Of a stretch of 64,000 nt of DNA, positions 19,163 through 30,504 are shown in pieces. Location of the stretch: contig DF237241.1 of assembly GCA_000708835.1 (NCBI GenBank), positions 1 to 64,000 on the forward strand, written 5' to 3'. The stretch's first letter is position 1; each line of letters begins with the position of its first letter. The notes beneath the pieces are model-generated. The model worked only from the letters and a program-made list of their open reading frames with translations, was not told the DNA's origin and ran no database searches. The position numbers were made by a program, and so were the translations under genes. Source of the stretch: Klebsormidium nitens (taxonomy: Eukaryota; Streptophyta; Klebsormidiophyceae; Klebsormidiales; Klebsormidiaceae).

Positions 19163-22100
19163 ATGAATCTAAGCCCCACCCTGCAGCGAAGCCCTTCATT
19201 GAGGAGGACTACCTCCTCCCTCAGGGGCTTGCAGCGCCGGACCAACTGGACGCTCGTCGTGGTGGTGCTTACGGTCTTGCACCTGAGTGCCACTTTCCTT
19301 TACTACACATTTCTTGCTGGGACAGGGGAAGTGAAGCAGGGAGGAACTCCCAAAAAGGTAATTGGGCCGCCCCATTGTGGATTGAAAATCTCAAGGAACA
19401 CACCACCAATCATCGCCAGCTTTCTGGATAAATTCAAGCAAGCCCGCATCATCGTGTACCTATGCACAACCTTCTAGATGCACTGTTGAAGAGAGGTTTG
19501 CCTTCTTCCATTTTGGAGAGTCAACTCAGGACGCTGCTTGACAGCCTCATGACCAAACAGAAGCTGCTTATAGTGGTGGTCACATAGAAAGAACTTCAAA
19601 AGGTTATTCCTTTTCTGGCCCACCTCACTGCCCCAGCTCCCTGCCCAGACAAACATGTGCACTTTCCCCCTGTGCAATCATGGTCAGACCATTCTCCTCA
19701 AGCCAAACAAGTAAGCCCCTCTTTCCACAGTTCCACCCAAAAAGTTGTTGAGCCCTTAACCGCAGCCTCGCCCCCTTCAGGTCGCCATCAACTATGATGC
19801 TGAGGTGGCCCTCTTACGAGAAGAGCTGGCCCAGTCCCAAGAGGCACTACGTGAGGAGCGTCTGGCACGGCATACGCTGTTAGCAACAGACCCCGGGGGC
19901 CGCAGGGGCCATCAGGAGATCGAGATAGTGTTCCCCTTGGGGCCGGGGGCTCTAGAGACCAAGACCAATGGCGTGCTGCCGGTGGGTGTTGGTTTTGTGG
20001 TTGAGTGGTGAAGGAAGGAGACATCTCCACAAACCCCCCTCTTGTTTATCTTGACATTAATTGTCTCGGTCTTGGCTCGAACCTGTTTGATATGAGTCTT
20101 TGTCAACCTGCGATTGTGTTTCTCCGGATCCGTTAGTTCTTTATGGGGATACCATCATCTTCTGGTCGTCCGATCAGTTTTCAACAACTACAACCTTCGT
20201 GTCTGAGGCTTGCAGACTTTTTGCAAATCGTGTGGTCCAGTAGTAAAATTTCTCTGAAACAAACGTTAAAGAGGAACCGATTGTTTAACCACTTGGATGA
20301 GCGACATGAGGTTAGCGGAGCTGGGCAGGCGTGCAGAACTGAATTCTGCTGGGTTAAAGAGGTAGTTAAAAGCCAATCCCCACATATGGTCGATCACATA
20401 GCTTGCTGGGTGGTAGTTTCCGTGCCTGTTGCGGTCAAGCCCTTAAACGAAAATCATTCTTTCACTTCAGACAGTATATTGCCCAGGCTGCTGTTTGAAA
20501 TTCAAAAACATGCTTGCCTGCTACTAGATCAAGCAGTACTCTCTACAAACACCAGCCGATGTACAGCTGCGACCGTTGCTGACCTTCTCTGTCTCTCTTG
20601 CTTTCTTCAGGACCGGACGAGGGATCCCTTGCAGCCTCTCATAAGCGTCATCATCTCAGCGCGGAAGCAGGGCGGCACCATCAGTGACGCCATACAAAGT
20701 GTAAGACCACCATGCTCTTACGCTTTGCACAAGGGTAGCACAGCGGTCATCTGACACCTGAATTGAGTGCGACCTTCGAAAAGGTCCTTCGATAACACCA
20801 AATGACTCCACTGGACTGCGCAACCCTTCCGGTGTATGTTCAATGTCGTCTTTGGAGCATTGCTGTGAAAGGCGCCGTGGCAGATTCATATGGGCCCTTC
20901 ATCCCATCTGGGGTCTCACAGCATTTACGTTGTTGTTAAGATCTTAGGGCGTTCAGTCGATGTCAATCCATGTTTTCGATCAGATCTGAATGTTTCTGAG
21001 GTTTGAGTATCACTGCAGATTTCACGCTTCCGGTGCTTTCACACCGTTAGTCGTGATTGGGGCTTGCACGAAAGACGACAAGGCATTCTTGGCTTTTGAA
21101 CATGCTGGCACACCCGTAAACGTAACGGGCTTTGTTACACCCGTAAGAAAACAGCTCGTGCAAGTTGTGAATGCACGTCGAGTTTAGGAACTTCGTTTGG
21201 AAGGCTGATTCTCCCCCTGGTTCCATTCTTCCTCGGATTGTTCGCGGAGTCTCTGAAGCTCTGTAACATGTCCATTGATTTCCGACACATGTGCATGCGA
21301 GTATCGACGTGACTCGCGCGCCGTGCAGGTGTTTGCTCAGACGTACCCCCATTGGGAGCTCATTCTGGTAGACGACAACAGTGCGGACGATACGGCGGCC
21401 CGCTGCCGGGAAGCGCTTACGAAGCACACGCAACACCCCGTCACCTTCATCCGGAAAGGGAGCACGGGCATCGTGGATGGGCTCAACCGGGGGCTGGAAG
21501 TGAGTCAATGCAATGCGCTTCGCTGCTTTTCAGTCCTTGCTGCTTGGCCAAAGGAATTTCGGTCCACTGTCAAGAGGCCGTTGATTGGTTGCGCTTTTTC
21601 AGGGGCGGCAATGAGTCCCTCTCATAGGCGAAGACGAAGGAGAGAGAAACTGGTGCGGTACAGCTGGTTCAGCTCCCGTATCTCAGCGAGAATAAAAGGA
21701 ATCGAACACGCGGTGCATCATCTGGCGCTTGTAGACTTTTGCCACCATGCTTGAGACCAGGGCTCGGAACACAAGGATACATATAAGTACTGCAGACTCC
21801 TTTGCGAAGCCCTCTTAAGTCCCCGTACTGAAAGCAGAGACCTCAACCAATCTCTCATACTCACAGCCCTCAAGATCGTCGTGGCTTTGTGGTTGCCTGT
21901 CAATTTTTGTGCCATTCGATGATTCAACTTTCGACACCGTTACAAGCCCCTGCGCCTAACGCAGCCCTCTTCTGCTTCAAGAGGAACATATGCGCTGCAT
22001 CTCCGTTAAAAACCAACCGCAGTGGTGTTTTGCCCCTCCTTCAATCCACTGTCGCCCCATTTTGAATCTCATATCCAGAATCGAGTTTTCCGTCCTGCCA

Positions 22101-25100
22101 GCTGGCGCGCGGCGACTGGATTGTCGCCTTGGCTCCAACTGACCGGCTGGCCCCAGGTTATTTTGCTGATGTTGCGGAGGGTGCGGCTGCAGACTTTCGG
22201 GCTCAGATTTTCCTGGTGAGATTTGACCCATAACCTGAGCTCCAGAAGCGCAATGACTCCGCTTAGCTTTGCTTGACTGGGTGATTTCGAGAGTCTCTTT
22301 TCGAGAAGCCGGCAGAGCCTTCTAAATCCATGGAGAGGCCCTATGTTGGAAGCTTGGAAGATATTGGTTACATAAGTTTCAGGACGCCGAGTCACTGCTT
22401 CGGTTTCTGCCTTTTCTTCCGTTCAGCCAGACGCAAGGACCCACGAGGCCTTGAAGCCGCCCCTTACTGAGTCCACCTGGCAAGCTTGCAGGGGTGCATG
22501 GAACTAGAGACGGGAAAGCAACGCACGTGGTGCTTTCCAGACGGGTGGAGCCTCAGTGGGCTGACGCAGCCTAGCGATCTGCCTTTGGGGTGAGCATCCG
22601 GCGCCGTAACCTGCCGTCCGGACTGAAATGTCTGGAATGCTGGGGTCTTGGTGCGCAGCTTCAAAGTTGGTTCTGGGAATGGCCTCTTTCTTGTTGAAAG
22701 GATAACCAAGCGCCGACGATCGACTGGACTATCAACGCCTAAGTACTTAGAAGCTGCTTGCAAGCCGTTCTAAACCCATGCCCTTTCTCACGACTTGCAG
22801 TCTTCCGGCTGACGTCACGCATGCGTCGTTCCTTCCAGCGATGCTTGCAGCTAACAGCTATCCGCTCACGCCCGCATTGAAGTGCTCGGCGTTCATCTCT
22901 TCGCTTAATCAGCTGTATCTTACTTTCCGGAAGGTTATTAGACTAGATTGTTGTTTCAACGGAGAAAGAAACTCTGACGCAGCATGTGGAGGGGCGGCAT
23001 GCGAAGTCTTTGCACTGGTCTGTGCCGACGGATGCTGAGCCGAGAACGGATCGCGTTCTGCAAACCGGAAAAGGATGGCGCCTTTCACATTCTTGTCTGA
23101 GAATTTGAAAAGCCGATTCCGCAGAAAACGAAACGCTTGCGGTTTGTTAAAATGCATGACGCGTGTTCTCACCCGCCCGCCTCCAGGTTTGCAGTGCGCC
23201 GCGACCTGGTGTCGGACGTCGGGGGGTTCGATCCGGCGTGTCCGGAGCAAATCCACCACTGGAACTTCTGGCTGTCCGCCCTGCGCTACCGCCCAAAGGT
23301 GAGAGCACGCGCGCTGCACTTTCGTCAATCAGCTGCGCTCTGTGTTGTGTGGGCCTTGCTCGTGGCTACCATAGTCAATGACGTACATTTAGTCACAGAA
23401 GCTTTGGAATGGCTGAGGTGTTCGGAATTTGTGTTGTGCTGTAATCTGGATCGATTATCGGGGGGCTCCGCCGACCAATAAGACGGGTAGGCTACTGTAG
23501 TCGGATCAGCGAAACGCGACGCACATTTGTTGGTGAAAAGCAGCTACCTGTCCGTTTTGAACGGAGAAGGGTCTGCCTGCAAATGGCGGAGTTCCGCACC
23601 TGGCTGGCCTTCTTGCTAAGCTTTGCTTTACGGCGTTTCAAACGTCGGCGGCAGTCCAAACGGGGACATGAGAATCGGACGTTGTGCATTTGCATAATCT
23701 CGAAAGCCAAGATTCTCGCTTGGTATGTATCTACAAACTTGAACTATTTGTGCTGAAAGCACACCAGTTTGCGATTGGAATTTAAACGTCCACTCATTAC
23801 ATCCCACTGCCCACCTTTCCTGGAACAGAAGAAGGTACACTGGAACATTTCAGAAATCACCGCAATCAGCATCAATCAGCATCGCGATATCAGAAGCCGT
23901 CAACATGATCACAACATCTCAATAACGTAAATGTATGAAATTTTGAGCCCCTCAACTGCAGGTCCGCTTCCTTCCCAAGGTAGTCCTCTTCCACGCGTCC
24001 GGCGAGGCGTCCGATGCTCTTTCTGCGGACGGTCACGAGGGCTACGTGTCGGCAGTAGAGCGCGCGGAAGCGGCGGCCATGGTGCGGACGCTGCATCCCG
24101 ACGTGTTCGAGCCGAGCCAGCTACTTGCGGACCACGAAACGCTCGCCTTCATGTCCACCGAAACGCTGACTGGGGTGAGTTGAACCCATACTAGTTGCGG
24201 ATTCGCAAGGTACGTCACAAAGAGGCGATCGCAGTCCGGGAATTTCTGGCTCCAGCAGCGGTGTCATTGTGCAAAGTAGGAAAGGGCCTTTGAAGCGCCG
24301 CAAGCTTGCGTCAGCTTTTCGACTCGTCTCAGAGCCCCCATCCACCTGCAGATCTCGCTGACGTCACAGCTGACGTCATGCTCCGCAGGTGCTGAGCCGG
24401 TGCTACCAGTTCCCGGGCCACCCGGTGCTCCCCTTCTGGAAGGGCCTCTACTGGGAGGCGCAGGGCGAGCACGTCCAGGCCGTAGAGCTCGTGACGGAAA
24501 GCCTGCGGGCCGCGCAGAACGGCACGCGCTTCGCCGACCGCTGGCAGCAACACTTCTGGTGAGGACCACTCTTAAAGTGTCACAGTTTGCGGCTTTTGGG
24601 CTGCGAGGAATAAGGGCGCCGGCGCTCTGTTGTGTGGGTCTTGCGTCATAGGGTTTGGGTCCTTCTTGCGAGGTCCCTGTGGGCCTTTCCGCGGTCAGCC
24701 TGCGGGCAGCAGGATTTTGATGAGCAAAGGCCTGTCATACCCTTAGGAACGGGATGCGCCAGACAGTGTTGGACGTAGGATTGCGGTGCGGGGTTCGTCT
24801 ACCGTCAGCCCGTTGTTTCTTCGGTGATATGTCCCTCTTGATCACTGGCATCAAGTAGAAACATCTATGGAGGAGCCTTCGCTTGAACCATGTCAAGTCG
24901 CATCATTCTGCCCTCCAAGAACAGATTGTGTCTGATCTTTGCATTCTCTTGTGATTCAAGACTTTTGCTTCCCGATATCTCTGCATGTTAAGGGCATTTC
25001 CCGATTCTCCTCCAGAATTCTCGCTTCGAACGACGCAGTTGACAACGCTTAAATCTTCCGTGACAGCAAGTGCTAACCGAAAGCCTCTGTTAACCGCGGC

Positions 25101-28100
25101 CGCAGCTTCCGTTATGGCCTAACCCTTGTCTTGACTCCGGCAGGTTAGCGTTGTTCCACGAGGCCAACGGCAGCCTAATGGCGGCTCTGACGCACGCACG
25201 GTTGGCGCTGACGTTCAATCACTTCGACGAGCTGCTGCGCGCGCTGTCGCGGTTAGAGATCCAGGTTAACGGGCTGAAACCCGGGGTTAGCGGGGCGCAT
25301 TTGCTGCCGGTGCCGTACTACTGGTCCAACGAGGAGGAGGTGGAGCGGATACGGTGAGGCAGTTCTACGGGCTTGTGAAGGCGTTAGTCTATGTGGATCC
25401 AGTACCAGTGTATAGAACGTATAGAAGAAGGACACCCTTGTCAGGAAGAGCAACGAGGTTTCATACCACCTTCAAGATTCGCTTGCTTCTTGGTTCAGAT
25501 CGTAAGAGTGAAGAAGCACAAAGGCCGTGATGACCGCTACATGCCGTCGTTAGCAGGGAGAACGACGTCCGATGCGAGCGTCACCTGATCTCGCTGCTCC
25601 ATCCGCGGATCTGCAATTAACGGCTCGCCTACGTCTACTAGCGAATCTCACTGCATGGCTTCTCGTGCGGGTTGCCGCTTCCAGAAAGCCTCCTCCCGTC
25701 GTGACTCGTGACTGAAAATAGACGCTCTTTCTGTCGAGGGTTGACCTTCCGAACCCGGTCCGGGGCCCGACGCTTCCAGTCTCCTTCGTCTAGAGCAAAG
25801 CCCTATTTCCGCGACCCCTGACCGCTTTGCTGCCACGTTTATTTCCTCAGGCAGCGGTCGCTGTCGGGCAAGCTGGGGCGGCTGGCGGAACTAGAGGCGG
25901 GCCTCGGCCGCACGCGGCGCAAGCACGTGGAGCTGGTGGCGCTGCTGGAGACGCTGAGGGACCACCCCTGCCAACAGAAGCAGGGGCCCCGAGGTGCGCG
26001 CGCGCCCACTCCCTCAAATCTTGAAAACTGCATTAAGAAAGCATTGATTTCCTAACCGCTCTCCAGAATCTGGTCCGTGCAATGCTGCGGACGAAGGACA
26101 CCCCAAGCCTTTCTTGGCGTCATAAGCTCTGCTTTGATTTTTTGAGAGCCTGAGGTTCGTTGACCATTGGGAGTGGAGAGGGCTGCCTTTCGAAGCCCTC
26201 GTAGAAGGCTTCTAAAGCTTTGTGAAGCATTCTCGCCTTCTAGATACGCATGCCGTTACATTTCGCTGCACCTGCGACACAGTACGTGCAGATCCTCTCC
26301 ACCGGCCTGCCTTTCTTGCATCAGAATCAATACAGCCAGCACGGGACAAAAGGGTCCGTTCGAAGAAGAGTGCACCGCTTGTTCTTCTTCCGGGCCCCCT
26401 TCGCCGCTTGTCAGATTTCCGAAAGTCGAAGCCTTGCTGCCTGATCTCTTCTTGATGCTTTCGAAGTCAGACACGATTCGGATGAAGTCATGTGACCGCT
26501 TCATCTGTTGAGCGAGCCTCTTTCCTTCAACTCGCATGAGTGCCGTCTTTATCCCTCACCAAGCTTCTGTTTTCCAACCAGGCCCTTTCAACCTAGTTCG
26601 TAACCCGCACTTCGACGGCCGCCGCGAGTGGTTCAATTTCGGGTTGGGCTTCGACATCGACCCCGCCAACGGCCGTTCGGGGAATGTGAAAGAGGAGCAG
26701 CCCGCGTTGAGCCTGCAGTCGTTTCGGCTGGACGAACAAAGGGGCGCCATGCAGTCCGTTACCGTGGATCAGGTAACGCGTAGCTGGCAATGGGCGTTGC
26801 AAGCAAGCGTGCCGGTCGGTGCAGAGCTTTGGGTGGATTCCAAGGAGTTGTACTTTTCTTTCGTCGTCACACTTTGAAGATGCGGCTGGCTGACGGCACA
26901 CGCCCACTGCGAGGATGGGGCGTGGAATTGTAAAGGGATCTGGGTTGTAGAATGCAGTTTACGACATTTTCAGGGACTTTCAGGCTGTCGGCACCTTGTG
27001 GGTCGAGAAAGGGCCGCAAACTCTTGATCATAGAAGGAAGACCGACGCAAGCAGCGGAGAGGAAAAGAGCGTGATCTGAAGCTGCCGTTTGATAATGCGT
27101 TGCTCTTATGTACTGAAAGAGGAGGCATGTACCCCGTCCAAAGTCTTGCAATACTTGCCGTTCTGAGCGGAAGACTCCAGCCTTGAACGTCCTTCAACGT
27201 CCCGAAACTAAGCGGGGGGCTCGAATTGGGTGCAGAGAGTTGCGGGGCCTATTCTCATCAGCGCCTGGCACAAGGGCCAGGGCGTGGTGGGACCCGCCGA
27301 CGAGGGCCTGGGCCTGTTGCTCGAAGTGCACTATCAGAACGGTGAGACCGCGCCACAAGAGTTGCATGGTTGGCCACCGGTGTGCCCCTTCTAGTTGCCA
27401 CCGGGGTGCACACACTCTAGTTGCAAAAAGTTCTGCTCACTCTGATTGCCCGCGCTATTTCGCATCGGATTGCCCGCTGTAGTTGGCACCGATTTGACCG
27501 CTGTAATTGGCACTGGTTGCCCCGCTCTAGTTGGCCCTGGTTTGCTCATTTTACTTGGGGCGGTCATCGGGTACACGGTGCCGACTTGAGGGCGACAATT
27601 GGAAAGCCGAATGCAGAGCTTGTGGCAAGGATAGGACTCGAAAAGTGCTGCGGCGTAATAAATTGCATCCGCAGCGAAGCAAAGGGACGAGGAAGTCTGT
27701 GCAATACTCCGCTTGCTTGAGCCCACCTCGGCGAATATGCGAGTCGCAAAGGTGGAAAATCAGGACACTTCCAGCCCATTCTCTCGGGGAAGACATTCCC
27801 CAATCTTTGAGCAGTGGACATTTTAAGATTTCTCGGTCAGTCACGAAGCTACGGCGTTCCGACTGACAAGTTCCGCTTGCATTTTCCCCAATCTTGCCAT
27901 TAAGGCGTAAGCTAGTAATTCGGGTTCATTTCAGAGCGCTGCGCTTGCTAGACGTCTTGTGGAGAAGACTAACAATGGCAACGCCGAAAGAAGAACGGAA
28001 AGCAGAAAATACGAGGAGAAAAACTGAAAGTTGTTACCCTATCTCGTCCAGGCAGCGACGTGTTGCAATCGATGGTGCACTTCGCTCCGGGGACGCATGA

Positions 28101-28665
28101 TTGGGAGGACGTCAGCGCAGTCGTCAGCGGCGGCGCGCCCATCGCCTCCATTGACGTTACCATCCTCTTTGTTGGGCACTCTGGCCAGCTCTGGGTGGAT
28201 GACGTCGGCGTGGTCGAGCTTCGAAAAGGTCAGGCCCCAATCTTCTTTCCCGTGAAGCTGAGTCTCCCAGAAGGCAACTTTGGTGCTAAAGTACGCGTTC
28301 TGAGTCCCTTGCTATGGCCTGACTGTGACAAAGCAGCGTGGCGCTCTGACCAACATGACCCGTTCGGTGTGCACGTAGTGAGGTGGAACTCTGGATGATC
28401 ACGTCGACTGCGTATCTGTTGTTTTCAATTGATTCAAAGAGCCCGCTGCATCTGGAAAACGTATCACGTTGATTGGTTCCTTTTCCGTCTCAATTGCGCA
28501 ATGCTAGACACATGGGGGACTTATCGCAATCGCTTGGGTGCAGCCGCTTGCCTTTGCCCTCCAAATACGTTCTACGACCCGACTCCAGCTCGGGAGTGCA
28601 GTCCGTGCCCTGAAGAGCACGTCTGTGTCCATGGGTTCAAGGTAGAGAGAGATGTCGGCATGTAA
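19163..28665 (+). CDS. Type II membrane protein with GT2-like glycosyltransferase, carbohydrate-binding-like domain and Cys-rich tail
   Basis: Sixteen exons: 19163..19357, 19781..19981, 20611..20700, 21329..21499, 22102..22215, 22427..22479, 22801..22881, 23187..23298, 23962..24174, 24389..24558, 25144..25353, 25851..25993, 26582..26772, 27236..27341, 28052..28228, 28544..28665, joining to 782 residues. A basic N-terminus precedes one membrane span (about 29-52), then a short coiled coil (about 66-100). The GT2 fold starts LISVIISARKQ (142-152), continues QTYPHWELILVDDNSADDT (166-184) and STGIVDGLNRGLELARGDWI. The usual DxD site reads APTD (230-233), and the usual ED after GGFDP reads EQ. A helical region follows (340-585), then a beta-sandwich resembling CBM4/9 or galactose-binding folds (586-741, starting PFNLVRNPHFDG). 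The tail CLCPPNTFY...CSPCPEEHVC is Cys-rich. A Golgi location is inferred. Exons 6 and 7 are the least certain; exon 6 uses a GC donor. Confidence 0.82.
22480..22485 (+). other. Probable GC-type 5' splice site in the GT2-like gene
   Basis: Exon 6 (22427..22479) must leave two bases of a codon to join exon 7 in frame. The only donor that fits is gcaagc at 22480. The downstream exon 7 then ends at a weak gtgctc donor. The phase of exon 8 supports both choices. Confidence 0.55.
27381..27563. repeat. Degenerate 23-24-bp minisatellite in a GT2-gene intron
   Basis: Related units start near 27446, 27470, 27493, 27517 and 27541, with weaker copies upstream from about 27381. The shared pattern is TTGCCCGCT-TAGTTGG-ACCGG. 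The array lies in the intron between exons 14 and 15 and is not coding. Confidence 0.7.
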
Positions 28666-30504
28666 TGAATCTGAAACTGACATCTGGTTGCTGAATCATC
28701 CGGTGACCAGCGACGCGCGAATATGAGACAGCTTGACAGGCGACTGTGTCTTATAACGCTGTTAGAACCCAGCATGACATAACCCAAAACAATTAGCTAC
28801 ACAATTTCATTCAGATACGAAAAATAGACGTTGCTTGTCAGATTTCTTCTCCGCCTGCCGCTGTGCAACGAACCTATGCCGCCCGACAATCAACCACCAT
28901 CCGAATACGATTGTTACCGTACAGCTGCAATCATCAACACTGCAGATGCGTGTATGCAATGCTGCCCGCGGCAGATCAAGCTTCTGATGCGAGTGCCAAA
29001 GCCCATGCACGGTATACGCTATTGTCCCTAAAGAACATTGCGTGTGACGGCATGGCTGATACAGCCTCTTGTTTAAATTCAAACATGCATGCTCGCCTGG
29101 CACGTGTATGCGTCCGCGGCCAGCCGGCCATGGGCACATGCATTCATTGACACATTACTGTTTTGCATCGAAAGGTTGACACATGTGCTATATCATGCAA
29201 CTAATACAATAGCCGCTCGAACATATGTCTAGGCCGTAGGCCGTCTATTGCACGATGGGTTATTTTGTCGCACGTGGAGGCTGGGCCGCCTATAGCACAG
29301 GGCCTCCTCGTACGGTGACGGTACCGTACGTGACCGGTTAACCTAGAGCTGCAGAGGCGGCGGCCCATGCCTCATTTTTCATGAAAATGTCCTGGCATAT
29401 ATATATATCAGATACTAACCGTCGTTTGCAAGCAGCATGTGTAGCTCTCCGCCTGAATATATATGTGCACATGTTTCAGTATACATGCAGCCTACTAAGC
29501 TGGGCCTTAATTTACATGTGAAACACAAAGGAAACCTCTTGCTATAGTGCCGCCGCGCCCAGCTGGCGCTAGACTCAGCCTGCAACAAGGGCCTCGCACT
29601 CGAACGATTTTGACTTCAAGCGACGCAGCATGGCCACGCGTTTTTGGGCAGTCTTTTCCACAAATGGCATATGTTCACGTTGGCTTATATCGATTCAAAC
29701 CACAGGGATTTCGATACATATGCAGTCATATATCAAGCTTCTATCGCATTTAATCATTCACAAAGGATAGGCATCCTTTTGATCCGACTTGGATAACAAG
29801 CAACTTGTCATTGTGGACCAGATATGCAAACTTCAAAGAAGAACCGCAATGAAGTCAATCAAAGTGCCAATCATTGCGCAACAGAATCTACAATTGAAAT
29901 GGTGTTCACGTCTTTGCGTATATGTACAATGCTTATGTCACTGTAATACTGAGCAAGACAAATGGGCGACAATGCAATTCTACCTTAACTATAACATGCA
30001 AGACGGAACCTTCAAACAATGCTACTCGGACCCTAACAAGCAATGGCCACTGCTGCTTCCGACCAGAACTGGATGCAACATGTTCTCAAATCAACACGCT
30101 CAATTACAGTCAATCTTTGACAAATCAAGACTGCAACTTTTGTTCAACAGTCCTAAGGTAGCCTGAACTTGCGACAATCAACCCCGGGTTGGTGGCTTTG
30201 GACCTGAAAGCCCCCAGACCCCCCCCGTCCATAGTCCGCCCAATCTCCTCCCCCAACCCTTGGTTGCACGAATGCCATCACACCCGGCTCGAAAGTGCTC
30301 TAGCCAGCACACGGTGAATCCACGCGATGCACACACGATAGAGCATTACAGTCCCGGATTTCCAGGTTGGCAGCCTCAGCCGGCCCCTTATTCAACCCCG
30401 CCCGCTGCCCGATCGAACCCGCTTTTCTAATAACCCCAATTTTCTTCTCCCAACACCGTTCGTGCAATATTGGAGGTCCGACTCCCGTCTTTCACCGACA
30501 CGCC
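28666..30504. other. Convergent intergenic region, GT2-like gene to coiled-coil gene
   Basis: About 1.8 kb between the two stop codons. It contains an 8-bp stem inverted repeat (cgtacggt at 29309-29316 with accgtacg at 29323-29330) and an (AT)6 run at 29397-29408. Short ORFs show no recognisable domain. Confidence 0.5.
29309..29330. repeat. Short perfect inverted repeat
   Basis: CGTACGGT and ACCGTACG are separated by six bases (gacggt). The palindrome could form a small cruciform or bind a dimeric factor. Chance is also possible. Confidence 0.4.

Noticed and set aside
28229-28398. Read-through of GT2-gene exon 15 into a longer ORF ending at 28398
   Set aside because: The donor at 28229 joins in phase to the Cys-rich exon at 28544. 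The read-through peptide has no domain character.
29789-30166. 125-codon ORF in the convergent intergenic region
   Set aside because: There are no recognisable motifs, codon use is A-rich and unlike neighbouring genes, and there is no splice context.
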